The notes under the pieces are model-generated. The model was not told the DNA's origin, did no database searches, and was given only the letters and a program-made list of their open reading frames with translations. A stretch of DNA of 64,000 bases, taken from the NCBI GenBank assembly GCA_903905735.1, contig CAIVHU010000016.1, positions 1 to 64,000 of the forward strand. The letters are read 5' to 3'. The first letter of the stretch is position 1; each line of letters opens with the position of its first letter. The position numbers and the translations under genes are program-made. Origin of the DNA: an uncultured beta proteobacterium. Its GTDB lineage: Bacteria; Pseudomonadota; Gammaproteobacteria; Burkholderiales; Burkholderiaceae_C. This document shows, piece by piece, positions 43,712 to 54,283 of this stretch.

Positions 43712-45570
43712 GCACCGCGACCTGGCTGGAGACCGCCCAAGACCAGCCCTTGAGCGCTTTGGATCTGGCTTTTGCGCGCTATCTGGAGCAGGCCCAGCCC
43801 AGTTTAGATGTGCGCCACGGCTGGCTGGCCGCGCTGGTCAGCCACCAGTTTGGACGCGGTCATGCCTGCCTGGATCTGGACTTGCTGCGCCACAACGGTG
43901 TGCAGGCCCTGGGTTGGGAGGCGCGTCTGCAAGACCTGTTGCCCGCTGATCTGACGCAGGCCGCTCACAGCCTGGCGTGGATTCATGGCGCGGCCAGCCC
44001 GCTGGTGCTTGACGGCGAGCGCCTGTACCTGCGGCGCAACTGGCAGGCCGAGCAACTCATTCGCGCGTCCATCCTGGCGCGACTGGCGCAGCCCTGTGCG
44101 GTGCCCGACACGCTGGCGCAAGCGCTGGACAGTCTGTTTGAACCTGCGGCGGTGCCAGCCATTGACACCAAAGCTGCACCCGACTGGCAAAAAGTCGCCT
44201 GTGCCCTGGCGGCACGTGGTCGCATCACCCTCATCACCGGCGGGCCCGGCACCGGCAAGACCACCACCGTGGTGCGCCTGCTCGCGCTGCTGCAATCGCA
44301 GGCCGAGCGGCCGCTGCGCATCGCGCTGGCTGCCCCCACCGGCAAGGCGGCGGCGCGGCTGGGCGAGTCGATTGCCCAGGCGGTCAAAAAGCTGCCAGTC
44401 GCCATGCAGGCGCACATCCCGACCCAGGCACAAACCCTGCACAAGCTGCTGCAGGTGCGCGCGGTGGTACAGGCCACACCTGCACCAGAACTGGCGCTGG
44501 ATTTGGTGGTGGTCGATGAGGCCTCGATGATCGATCTGGAACTCATGGCACGCCTGATGGCCGCTGTGCCCATGTCCGCCAGCCTGATCCTGCTGGGCGA
44601 CAAGGATCAGCTGGCGTCGGTGGAGGCGGGCGCGGTCATGGGGCAATTGTGCGAAGGCGCTCAGGCCGGTGGCTACAGCGCAGACACCGCGCAGTGGATT
44701 CAGACCACCACCGGGCAGGATGTGAGCGCCTGGCAAGGCACAGGCTCGGCCTTGGCCCAGCAAACCGTGATGCTGCGCCACAGTCACCGTTTTGCCGCTG
44801 ACAGCCAGATCGGCCGGTGGGCCAGCGCGGTGAACGCGGGTGACAGGCAAACGGTGGCCGACCTGTGGGCCGCCACGCCGCTGCGGCAGGCTGACGAGCA
44901 CACCAGCGTCACCCGCCTGCAACCCGCGACTGGCCAGGACGGCGATCTGGCCACCCTGGCTCGTACTGGCTGGCAAGCGGCGCTAGACGGCTTGCAAACC
45001 CTGCTGTCGGACAACGCGGTCAGTAAAGATGACCAGGCGCTGGCGCTGTTGCAAGCCCTGAGCCGGTTTCAGGTCCTGTGTGCGCTGCGCGAAGGCCCGT
45101 GGGGCGTGCTGGCGTTGAACCGCAGCATCGCCCGGGCGCTGGGGTTCCCGAGTGATGGCTGGTATGTGGGCCGCCCGGTCATGGTGACGCGCAACGACTA
45201 CAACCTCGGTTTGATGAACGGTGACGTGGGCCTGTGCCTGCCTACCGCACGCGGCTTGCGGGTAGCTTTTGCCACGTCCGGCGAGGGCGGCGGCCAGGGC
45301 ATGCGCTGGGTGCTGCCCAGTCGCCTGGACGCGGTGGAAACCGTGTTTGCCATGACCGTGCACAAATCCCAGGGTTCCGAGTTTGACCATGTCACATTGG
45401 TTTTACCCGACCGGATGGCACCTGTTTTGACGCGTGAACTGCTTTACACCGGCATCACCCGGGCCAAAAAGCAGCTGACCCTGGTGGTGCCCCAGGCCGG
45501 TGTGTTGCGCCAGGCGGTAGCAACCCGGATTTTGCGTAGCGGTGGCTTGATGATGGAGAAACTGCCATGA
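43708..45570 (+). CDS. recD: Exodeoxyribonuclease V subunit alpha (RecD)
   Basis: TLITGGPGTGKTTTVVRLLALL, VVDEASMIDLELMARLM, VHKSQGSEFDHVTLVLPD. Confidence 0.96.
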
Positions 45571-45672
45571 ACCGGACTCCTGTGTGACGGTGGACCTTTG
45601 CTGTTCAAGCTGTCAAAATAGGGCATCTTGGAATCGGCAGGCCGTCGCCTGTCAGATCGTCGAAGCGTTGAA

Positions 45673-47067
45673 ATGAGCGCCATCATGCACACACCACGAG
45701 AACAGGCCGAGCAACTGTTTGCTGAAAGCAGCACGGAAATCAAGGCCGATCACTTTGAAGCAGCCGAGGCGCTGTTGGTGAAAGCCCTCGACAAGGACCC
45801 CCGCCTGGCCGAGGCGCATGCCAACCTGGCCTGGCTGCTGGACCGTCGGGGCAGCGTCGGTGACGCGGTGCGGCATTACGAAGTGGCCATTGAACTGCAG
45901 CCTGACAACGCGCGTATCCATCTCAATTTTGGTGCCCTGCTGGCTGAGTTGAAGTTTTTTCATGCTGCGGAGGCGGCTTACCGACGGGCCTTGCTGGTGG
46001 ATCCGTCGCTGCCCGGCACCTGGTGCAACCTGGGTGCGCTGCTGGCACAGAACGGCCGCGACGAAGAGGCCGAAAAATGCCTGTGCACCGCCCTGCAGCT
46101 CGACCCCAAGCATGCTGCGGCACACTTCAACCTGGCCTGCCTGATGCTGCGCCAGGGGCGCTACCCGCAGGGCTGGCTGCATCTGGAGTTCCGGGACTGG
46201 TACCAGCCCATCGAGCTGCGCCTGCGTTGCAGCCGCTGGAAAGGGCAAAAACTGGCCGGGTTGTCGATTCTGGTGGTGTATGAGGCCGGTTTTGGCGACA
46301 TGATCCAGTTTTGCCGGTATGTGACGGTGCTGCATCGCCAGGGTGCTGCGCAGGTGGACGTGTTGTGTCACCCAGCCCTCAAGACACTGCTGCAGTCACT
46401 CGATGGTGTGGGTGAGGTGTTCGGGTTTGACGAGGACATGTCCCGCAGCGACTGGGATTATTGGGTGCCAGCGCTGAGCCTGCCCCACCACTCGGACACC
46501 CGGCTGGAAACCATTCCCGCTGACCTGCCTTACCTGAGTGCCCCCATTGACGTGGCAACGCGCTGGCAGCTGGAGATTGACCGCCTGTGTCCGCAGGGCC
46601 CGCTGCGGGTGGGGCTGGTCTGGCAAGGCAACCCGGATTTTGAAAACGATGCCCAGCGCTCTTTGCCTGGCTTGCAGACGCTGGCTCCCCTGTGGGACGT
46701 GCCGGGGGTGCAGTTTTTCAGCTTGCAAAAAGGCCTTGGCAAGCATGACGTGCGGCGCTTGCAGGCCAGCCAACCGATGCTGGATCTGGCAGAGCAATTG
46801 AGCGATTTCGCCGAAACCGCTGCGGCCATCATGCAACTGGACCTGGTCATCAGCGTCGATACGGCGGTGGCGCATCTGGCTGGTGCGCTGGGCAAACCCT
46901 GTTGGGTGCTATTGCCGTCGTTCATGACAGACTGGCGCTGGCTGGAAGAGCGCACCGATTCACCGTGGTACCCCGGCGCGCTGCGGCTGTTTCGCCAGCA
47001 ACGTGGGCACGATTGGACACCCGTGATCCAGGCCGTCTGTCTGGCTTTGCAAGAAGCCAGACAATGA
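45673..47067 (+). CDS. Tetratricopeptide repeat protein with glycosyltransferase-like C-terminus
   Basis: TPR repeats (AEAHANLAWLLDRRGSVGDAVRHYEVAIELQPDNARIHLNFGALLAE); DLVISVDTAVAHLAGALGKPCWVLLPS. Confidence 0.85.
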   Translation: MSAIMHTPREQAEQLFAESSTEIKADHFEAAEALLVKALDKDPRLAEAHANLAWLLDRRGSVGDAVRHYEVAIELQPDNARIHLNFGALLAELKFFHAAEAAYRRALLVDPSLPGTWCNLGALLAQNGRDEEAEKCLCTALQLDPKHAAAHFNLACLMLRQGRYPQGWLHLEFRDWYQPIELRLRCSRWKGQKLAGLSILVVYEAGFGDMIQFCRYVTVLHRQGAAQVDVLCHPALKTLLQSLDGVGEVFGFDEDMSRSDWDYWVPALSLPHHSDTRLETIPADLPYLSAPIDVATRWQLEIDRLCPQGPLRVGLVWQGNPDFENDAQRSLPGLQTLAPLWDVPGVQFFSLQKGLGKHDVRRLQASQPMLDLAEQLSDFAETAAAIMQLDLVISVDTAVAHLAGALGKPCWVLLPSFMTDWRWLEERTDSPWYPGALRLFRQQRGHDWTPVIQAVCLALQEARQ

Positions 47068-47073
47068 AGGTTT

Positions 47074-47601
47074 TTGATCCTGTTTCCCATGCTACGACCC
47101 TATTTGTTGATGGCGCTTGTGCTGTTCTGCAGCATGTCTGCGCAGGGGCAGCCCGCCATTGACGGCACACTGCTGGGTATTGACGAGCCCGCACTGAAGG
47201 GCCTTTTCCCTGACATCCAACGCGTGGCCAAACCGGCGATGGGGCCGCATCGGGCCAGAGGTATCTGGCGGCTGAAACAAACGCCACTGGCCGATCTGTC
47301 TCTGGACACCACGTTTTTCTTCAGCCGTCGCCACGTGGTGCGCATTGAGCAGCAAGCCATGCTGGATCAGCCCGATTGCCCTGCGCCCGCGCCGGACACA
47401 GCCTTGTTGTCTGAACTGCAGGCCAGATATGGCAGCAGCCTGGCCGTCAACACCAACGATGCCAATGGCCATGCACAGCGCTCCGTGGTGTGGGTGGCAC
47501 AAGGGGCCAACGTCACGCTGTACCTGACCCAGGAATCCACGCAATGCGATGTGCTGCTGGTTTACCAGCCGCATATTGAAGCAGACGGCTCCGAGTTATG
47601 A
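47074..47601 (+). CDS. Hypothetical exported protein
   Basis: Signal peptide; ATGA overlap with following MFS gene. Confidence 0.6.
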   Translation: MILFPMLRPYLLMALVLFCSMSAQGQPAIDGTLLGIDEPALKGLFPDIQRVAKPAMGPHRARGIWRLKQTPLADLSLDTTFFFSRRHVVRIEQQAMLDQPDCPAPAPDTALLSELQARYGSSLAVNTNDANGHAQRSVVWVAQGANVTLYLTQESTQCDVLLVYQPHIEADGSEL

Positions 47602-49025
47602 CATCCGGCACGCGGGTGCCCGGTCTGCCTGTGGATATCAGCACCACCAAGCGCTACCTGCCCTGGGTGGTGGCCACGGCGCTGTTCATGGAACAGCTCG
47701 ACTCCACCATCGTCAACACCGGCATTCCGGCCATGGCAGCCAGCCTGGGAGTGACACCGCTGAGCCTCAAGGCCGTGGTGACCAGCTACATCCTGAGCCT
47801 GGCGGTGTGCATTCCGGTGAGCGGCTGGCTGGCCGAGCGCTACGGCAGTCGTCGGGTGTTCATGTCGGCCTTGTTGCTGTTCATCACCTCGTCGGTGGCG
47901 TGCGGTCTGGCGGCGAATGCGCCGATGCTGGTGGCATCGCGCGTGCCGCAGGGCATTGCGGCTGCCATGATGATGCCGGTGGGGCGCATGGCCATTGTGC
48001 GCACCTTCTCCAAGGCGGAACTGCTCAAGGCGATGAACTTTGTGATTATTCCGGCGCTGCTCGGGCCGCTGCTGGGACCCACGGTGGGCGGGCTGATCGT
48101 GCACTGGCTGACCTGGCGCGACATCTTTTTTGTCAATGTTCCGGTGGGGCTGGCAGCGCTGTGGTTTGGCCACCGCTTCATGCCCGACTACCACGGCGAA
48201 GCACGCCGACCCCTAGACGTGCTTGGACTGCTGCTGTTTGGCAGTGGCGCGGCGCTGCTGTCGTGGTTGCTGGAGATTTTTGGGGAACACAGCCTGAGCG
48301 CCTGGCAGGCTTTCGGGGTGCTGGCAGTGTCACTGATGCTGCTTGCGGGTTACGGCTGGCACGCTTGGCGCTGGCCGTACCCGCTGCTGAACCTGGCGTT
48401 GTTTCGTGTGCGCACCTTTCGGGTGTCGGTGCTGGGCGGCTTTGTCACCCGGCTCGGTGTGGGCGGCATGCCGTTCCTGCTGCCGCTGTTGTATCAACTG
48501 GGTATGGGTCTGCCGGCGTGGCAGTCGGGCCTGCTGATGATGCCTGCCGCTGCGGCGGCGATGGGCATGAAGCTGATCTCGACCTGGATGCTGCGTCGTT
48601 ATGGTTACCGTCAGGTGCTGATCGTCAACACGCTGATGGTCGGCTGCACCATCGGCAGTTTTTCGCTGGTGGGACCGGCCACGCCAATACCCATGATAGT
48701 CGGCATGGGCTTGCTGATGGGGCTGTTCAATTCGCTGCAGTTTTCCAGTATGAACTCCATGGCCTATGCCGATGTGGACGGCAAAGACGCCGCCATGGCG
48801 AGCACCATGGCCAGCACGCTGCAACAGATGTCGCTGAGTTTTGGCCTGGCTTGTGGGTCGCTGGTCACGGGTTTTTACCTAGCGGGTTTGCCACAGACCG
48901 ATGCGGTGGCCGTCACCGGCGCGATCCACCACGCGTTTCTCACCCTGGGTGCCTTGACGCTGCTGTCGTCCGTCACCTTCTGGTCGCTGCACCCCAACGA
49001 TGGCGATAGCGTGAGTCGCGGTTAG
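47598..49025 (+). CDS. MFS transporter, DHA2/EmrB-like
   Basis: MEQLDSTIVNTGIPAMAASLG, LAERYGSRRVFMSAL, 14-TM-like. Confidence 0.92.
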   Translation: MTSGTRVPGLPVDISTTKRYLPWVVATALFMEQLDSTIVNTGIPAMAASLGVTPLSLKAVVTSYILSLAVCIPVSGWLAERYGSRRVFMSALLLFITSSVACGLAANAPMLVASRVPQGIAAAMMMPVGRMAIVRTFSKAELLKAMNFVIIPALLGPLLGPTVGGLIVHWLTWRDIFFVNVPVGLAALWFGHRFMPDYHGEARRPLDVLGLLLFGSGAALLSWLLEIFGEHSLSAWQAFGVLAVSLMLLAGYGWHAWRWPYPLLNLALFRVRTFRVSVLGGFVTRLGVGGMPFLLPLLYQLGMGLPAWQSGLLMMPAAAAAMGMKLISTWMLRRYGYRQVLIVNTLMVGCTIGSFSLVGPATPIPMIVGMGLLMGLFNSLQFSSMNSMAYADVDGKDAAMASTMASTLQQMSLSFGLACGSLVTGFYLAGLPQTDAVAVTGAIHHAFLTLGALTLLSSVTFWSLHPNDGDSVSRG

Positions 49026-49026
49026 C

Positions 49027-49078
49027 TTGTAAAAGTATAGCTACTGGCGCATGCTGGATAAGGGCTAGCGGGTATTTT
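49027..49078. repeat. Palindromic element copy; contains stop codon of minus-strand CDS
   Basis: tgtaaaagtatagctactggcgcatgctggataagggCTAgcgggtatttt. Confidence 0.85.
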
Positions 49079-50405
49079 GGCTCATAGTCAGCAAGACCTC
49101 GTGAATGCCTTGCACCAAGGCCTGTGCGGTGGCTTCAGTGAGTCTTTCAGCGTCATAGCCGACATTCAGAAACAGCCGCCCGTTGTACGAACTGGCCGCT
49201 GTGAACAGCGTCTGGTAGGGCATGGGGCACAGGGCGAACGAGATGGCATGCACGGCCGGGTCGTCTGCCACGGGATCGACTCTGCCAATGTTGCTGATCA
49301 TGGTGTTGGGCAGCGAGGCCAAGGCCTTCTTGCGAAATGGTTCCATGGCCTGCGGCGGCACGGGTGAGCCGTCCAGCCCATACAGGTGGTAGAGCAGGTG
49401 GCCCTCACCGCGTGCAATCTGCAGGCGGGTCTGTGTGATGACCTCGCGCGCAAGTCCCCACGGGTCGGTTTCCGGGCCGGTCTGGAAGGTGCCTGAAATC
49501 AGTGAGGTGAAGAATCCGGTCGGGCTGGCCGGAGGCTCGCCTTCGAGGTACAGGCGCAGGTCCACCGGGCAGGAGAGGAAAAATGCGTTGGGCTGGTCTG
49601 TCTGTTGCAGCCGGTATTGCGCCAGCAACTGCGCGGCGCACAACGCGCCATGCACGGTGCTGCTGTTGGCACGCGCCTGATCAATCAGCGCCTGGCTGGT
49701 ATCGGCATCGAGTTGCAGCCGGACCAACCGGGGCTCCCGGCCGACAGCCTCAGTCGCCAGCCAGGGCATGACGGGCATCGCACCGTGGCGGCGGTAGTCG
49801 GTGATCAGCGTGGTGCGCAGCTGTTTGGCAGCTTCCGGCTGCTCCACCCAGCGGTAATGTGCGGGCATCAGCTCGGCCATGGAAGGCAGATGCGTGGGCT
49901 GGCCGCTGGCTGGCGGGGCTATGTCTTGCACCATCAGGTTCAACACGCGGCGCAAGATTTCGGTGCCGGAGCGGCCATCGGCGACGGAGTGGTGGAAAGT
50001 CAGCGCCAGCACACATGATTTGGCAGGGACGCTGGCAAGTTCGGCGGGCGCATTCGCGGGTTGGACTTCGAGATACAGGCAGCGCATCAGTGGCGCGCTG
50101 CCGGTCGGGAAAGGCTTGGACAGCTCCTGCTCGATGACGCTGTGCCAAGTGTCGGCAGATGCTTCATGGCACAGCAGCTCAATCGCCTCGCCGGGCGCGG
50201 GCTCGAACCGCAAGCCTTTGCCCTCGGTCCATTCGATGCGGGTTTGTAGCAGGGCGTTGTCCTGCTGGATCACGTCAAGAGCGCGGCGGATGCGCTCAGT
50301 CTCCAGCGTGCCGCTGCGCTCGGCCAGCACCACAAAGTTCATGCACGACACATGGTCGGACAAAAAGAAAAACGCTTCACCGGGGTCGAGAGGGCGTGAG
50401 ATCAA
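49065..50405 (-). CDS. Stand-alone condensation/acyltransferase-domain protein (WS/DGAT-like or PapA-like)
   Basis: LALTFHHSVADGRSGTEILRRVL (HHxxxDG), PVDLRLYLEG, ISNIGRVD. Confidence 0.75.
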   Translation of the reverse strand: MISRPLDPGEAFFFLSDHVSCMNFVVLAERSGTLETERIRRALDVIQQDNALLQTRIEWTEGKGLRFEPAPGEAIELLCHEASADTWHSVIEQELSKPFPTGSAPLMRCLYLEVQPANAPAELASVPAKSCVLALTFHHSVADGRSGTEILRRVLNLMVQDIAPPASGQPTHLPSMAELMPAHYRWVEQPEAAKQLRTTLITDYRRHGAMPVMPWLATEAVGREPRLVRLQLDADTSQALIDQARANSSTVHGALCAAQLLAQYRLQQTDQPNAFFLSCPVDLRLYLEGEPPASPTGFFTSLISGTFQTGPETDPWGLAREVITQTRLQIARGEGHLLYHLYGLDGSPVPPQAMEPFRKKALASLPNTMISNIGRVDPVADDPAVHAISFALCPMPYQTLFTAASSYNGRLFLNVGYDAERLTEATAQALVQGIHEVLLTMSQNTR

Positions 50406-50420
50406 GATAGCCTACCTTAT

Positions 50421-50475
50421 CAATAAAAATAGCTTCCAGCCCTTATCAGTCAAGGGCTGGAAGCTATCATTTTAG
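50421..50475. repeat. Highly symmetric palindromic element copy
   Basis: aaaaatagcttccagccctt-atcagtc-aagggctggaagctatcatttt. Confidence 0.9.
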
Positions 50476-50489
50476 TTAGTCGTCGTGGG

Positions 50490-53400
50490 TTAGCCGCGGC
50501 GCAAATCCAGCGTGAATGGAAACTCGCGGCTGCCGGGCACATTGATGGTAGCCGGTGGAATGTTCATGATCCCCGGCGTGTGGCCCATGGCGGTGAAGCG
50601 CGACAGGCGGCGGCTTTCTGCCTCGTTGGCATTGACCGGCAGCGCCTGGTAACTCAAGCCGCCCGGGTGCGCCACGTGGTACTGGCAGCCGCCCAAGGAG
50701 CGCTTCATCCAGGTATCGACCACATCAAACGTCAGCGGCGCGTGCACACCAATGCTCGGGTGCAGGCTGCTCGGCGGGTTCCAGGCCTTGTAACGCACCC
50801 CGGCAACATATTCATCTTGCACGCCGGTGGGCTGCAGGCTCATGGCGCGGCCGTTGCAGGTGACCACATAGCGGCTCTCGTTCATGCCGGTCACGCGCAC
50901 TTCAATGCGTTCCAAGGAGGAGTCCACATAACGTGCGGTGCCGCCCGGCGCGCCTTCTTCACCCATCACATGCCAGGGCTCCAGAGCGTTGCGCAGGGTC
51001 ATCTGGATACCGGCGGTGCAGATGGAGCCAATCAGCGGGAAGCGGAACTCCACGTGCGGGGCAAACCAGCTGTCGTCAAACGCAAAACCAGCCTCGCGCA
51101 TCTCGGCCATCACGTCGTGGAAATCCATCGCGATGAATTTCGGCAGCATGAAACGGTCGTGCAACTCGGTGCCCCAGCGGGTGGCGGGGGCGCGGTACGG
51201 TGTTTTCCAGAAGCGGGCAATCAGCGCACGCAGCAGCAACTGCTGCACGCTGCTCATGTGCGGGTGCGGCGGCATCTCGAACGCGCGCAGCTCCAGCAGG
51301 CCCAGGCGGCCGGTGGACGAGTCGGGCGAATACATCTTGTCGATGGAGATTTCGCTGCGGTGCGTGTTGCCGGTGGCGTCGATCAGGATGTTGCGTAGCG
51401 TGCGGTCAATCAGCCACGGCGGCATCGACTGGCCATAGATCTCCCGGTTCTTGTAGATCTGCTCGATGGCGATTTCCAGCTCGTACAACTGGTCGTTGCG
51501 CGCTTCATCCACCCGCGGTGCCTGGCTGGTCGGGCCGACAAACATGCCGCTGAACAAGTAGCTCAATGAAGGGTGGTTGTGCCAATACAGCAGCAGGCTG
51601 GCCAGCAGTTCCGGCTTGCGCAGGAACGGGCTGTCAGAGGGCGTGGCACCGCCCATCACAAAGTGGTTGCCACCGCCGGTGCCGGTGTGGCGGCCGTCGG
51701 TCATGAACTTCTCTGCGCTCAAGCGCGACTCGAACGCCGCGTTGTAGAGGAATTCGGTGTTGTAAACCAGCTCTTTCCAGTTGTTGGCCGGGTGGATGTT
51801 GACCTCGATCACGCCTGGGTCCGGCGTCACGCTCAAGAGTTTCAGGCGCGGGTCACGCGGCGGCGGGTAGCCTTCGATGACGATCTGCACGCCCAGTTCC
51901 TGCGCGGTGGCTTCCACGGCAGCCAGCAGGTCCAGGTAGTACTCCAGTCGCTCCAGCGGCGGCATGAAGACATAGATCGCGCTGGATTTTTCACCGACTG
52001 CTTCGGCCTTGGGGCCGCTGGCACGGCGCGGGTCGCGTACTTCCACACACAGGGCGGTGCGGGTGATCCAGTGGGCAGACTCCTGGCGCTCAGGGGCGCG
52101 GGCAAAGTCAGCGGGCTCGGCTTGCAGGGCGCTTTGGGCGTGGCTGGCGGTGCTGGTGTTGCTGTTAAAGGCCGTGGGGTTCTGCATCAGCCGGGTGGCT
52201 TCAGTTGGTGGCAAGGCCCCAGCGACAAACGGCATGGCTGTTGTCGCATTGGCGGCGCCTGATGCCGCCGCAGCAGCGGCAGCGCGGCGGGCCGCGCCCA
52301 GCGCCAGGCCAGCCTTGCCGGGAGCGTGACCGCCAGCGGCATAAGGGCCTGAGGCGTACCTGCCGCTGGCGTAGTCTGGTGCCATCTGGCTAGGCGCGTA
52401 ACGTGCGGCCAGGTCGGCATACACCGGCAAGTCGCCACGCAAGGTCGATGGGTCCTGCTCGATCATGTACGGAAAGTCGGCCTCGCTGACCCAGGGCAAG
52501 GAATCGAGCGGCAAGCGCAGGCCCATCGGTGAATCGCCGGGCATCAGGTACATGCGCTCGTCACGCAAAAACCAAGGGCCTGTCGTCCAGGCAGCGCCAT
52601 ACACCTCGTCATAACCCGCCACCTTGACCGGCAGCACGTAGCCCACGGGCGTGTCGAGCTTTTGCGTGAAGACGCGGCGAAGGCGCGCACGTTCCATCTC
52701 GTCGTCGAGCTTGGAGTTGAACGGATCCACATTGACCGGCAGGCGGCGCTCGCGCCACAGGTAATACCAACTGTCTTCAAATGCGGTCTGCACGTATTTG
52801 TCAGTCAGACCCAATTTGCCCGCCAGCAGACTGGTGAAACGCTGCGCGTCTTGACTGGTGTAGTGGCTGGTAACGCGTTCATCGGCAAACAGGGCCGGGT
52901 TGGACCAGACCGGCTGGCCATCGGCGCGCCAGTAAATGTTCAGCGCCCAGCGGGGCAACTGCTCGCCGGGGTACCACTTACCCTGGCCAAAGTGCAAAAA
53001 GCCGCCTTCGCCGTATTCCTTGCGCAGTTTGTGCACCAATTCGGTGGCAAAACCGCGTTTTGTCGGGCCGAGGGCATCGGTGTTCCACTCTGGTGCGTCA
53101 CGGTCGCTCACTGCCACAAAAGTGGGCTCGCCACCCATGGTCAGGCGCACGTCGCTGGCGGTCAGATCTGCGTCCACCGCGTCCCCGAGGGCCATGATGT
53201 CGGCCCATTGTTCTTCGGTGTAGGGTTTGGTGACGCGGGGTGATTCGTAAATGCGGGTGACCTGCATGTGGTGTGCAAATGTCACCTCGGATTTGTCGAC
53301 GCCGCCCTCAATCGGTGCGGCGCCTGAAGGTTGCGGCGTGCAGGCCAGCGGAATGTGGCCTTCACCGGCCAGCAGACCCGAGGTGGCATCCAGCCCCACC

Positions 53401-54122
53401 CAGCCAGCGCCAGGCAGATACACCTCGCACCAGGCGTGCAGGTCGGTGAAATCGACCTCGGTGCCGCTGGGGCCGTCCAGCGCCTTCACGTCCGGTTTCA
53501 ACTGGATCAGGTAGCCGGACACAAAACGCGCGGCCAGACCGCAATTGCGCAGCAGTTGCACCATCAGCCAGGCTGAGTCGCGGCAGGAGCCGGAAGCCAG
53601 TGTCAGCGTTTCTTCGGGCGTTTGCACGCCGGGCTCCATACGGATGGTGTAGTTGATGGCGTGATGCACCGACGTGTTCAGGTCCACCAGAAAGATTACG
53701 CTGCGGCGCTTGGTGCGGTCAATCTTGTCCAGATAGGCCTGCAACAGCGGGGTGACCGGGTCGGGCGTGAGGTAGGGGGCGAGCTCCTGCTTCAGATCGG
53801 GCGCGTAGCTGAACGGAAATTCTTCGGCCTCGGGCTCCAGAAAGAAGTCAAACGGGTTGTACACCGCCATGTCCAGAACCACGTCCACCGTGACCTTGAA
53901 CTCTTTGGTTTTGTTCGGGAACACCAGGCGGGCCTGGTAGTTGGCAAACGGATCCTGCTGCCAGTTGATGAAATGGTCTTCAGGCTCAACCTTGAGCGAA
54001 TACGAGATGATCTTGCTACGGCAATGCGGGGCAGGGCGCAGGCGGATGACCTGCGGGCCCAGGGCGACCAGTCGGTCATACGAATAGTGGGTGACGTGGT
54101 TCAGTGCGGCGTGAATGGACAT
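50490..54122 (-). CDS. Transglutaminase-like / DUF2126 domain protein
   Basis: N-terminal transglutaminase (GSCRDSAWLMVQLLRNCGLAARFVSGYLIQL...TDLHAWCEVYLPGAGWVGLDATSG) and long DUF2126-like C-terminus (GPTKRGFATELVHKL..., GGGNHFVMGGATPSDSPFLRKPELLASLLLYWHNHPSLSYLFSGMFVGPTSQAPRVDEAR). Confidence 0.93.
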   Translation of the reverse strand: MSIHAALNHVTHYSYDRLVALGPQVIRLRPAPHCRSKIISYSLKVEPEDHFINWQQDPFANYQARLVFPNKTKEFKVTVDVVLDMAVYNPFDFFLEPEAEEFPFSYAPDLKQELAPYLTPDPVTPLLQAYLDKIDRTKRRSVIFLVDLNTSVHHAINYTIRMEPGVQTPEETLTLASGSCRDSAWLMVQLLRNCGLAARFVSGYLIQLKPDVKALDGPSGTEVDFTDLHAWCEVYLPGAGWVGLDATSGLLAGEGHIPLACTPQPSGAAPIEGGVDKSEVTFAHHMQVTRIYESPRVTKPYTEEQWADIMALGDAVDADLTASDVRLTMGGEPTFVAVSDRDAPEWNTDALGPTKRGFATELVHKLRKEYGEGGFLHFGQGKWYPGEQLPRWALNIYWRADGQPVWSNPALFADERVTSHYTSQDAQRFTSLLAGKLGLTDKYVQTAFEDSWYYLWRERRLPVNVDPFNSKLDDEMERARLRRVFTQKLDTPVGYVLPVKVAGYDEVYGAAWTTGPWFLRDERMYLMPGDSPMGLRLPLDSLPWVSEADFPYMIEQDPSTLRGDLPVYADLAARYAPSQMAPDYASGRYASGPYAAGGHAPGKAGLALGAARRAAAAAAASGAANATTAMPFVAGALPPTEATRLMQNPTAFNSNTSTASHAQSALQAEPADFARAPERQESAHWITRTALCVEVRDPRRASGPKAEAVGEKSSAIYVFMPPLERLEYYLDLLAAVEATAQELGVQIVIEGYPPPRDPRLKLLSVTPDPGVIEVNIHPANNWKELVYNTEFLYNAAFESRLSAEKFMTDGRHTGTGGGNHFVMGGATPSDSPFLRKPELLASLLLYWHNHPSLSYLFSGMFVGPTSQAPRVDEARNDQLYELEIAIEQIYKNREIYGQSMPPWLIDRTLRNILIDATGNTHRSEISIDKMYSPDSSTGRLGLLELRAFEMPPHPHMSSVQQLLLRALIARFWKTPYRAPATRWGTELHDRFMLPKFIAMDFHDVMAEMREAGFAFDDSWFAPHVEFRFPLIGSICTAGIQMTLRNALEPWHVMGEEGAPGGTARYVDSSLERIEVRVTGMNESRYVVTCNGRAMSLQPTGVQDEYVAGVRYKAWNPPSSLHPSIGVHAPLTFDVVDTWMKRSLGGCQYHVAHPGGLSYQALPVNANEAESRRLSRFTAMGHTPGIMNIPPATINVPGSREFPFTLDLRRG

Positions 54123-54283
54123 GCGTGGGTCTCAAATGGGCGAAAACACGCTTGAATCAAGCGGGTAAAACGGTGACAGACGGCAGATAACTAGCAATGT
54201 TGGTGCCAGTCGGGGTGCCGTGGCAGAGCCCATTTTCCCACGAGAACCCCACGGCCAGCTTACCCGGCGCGAATACGCCGCAA

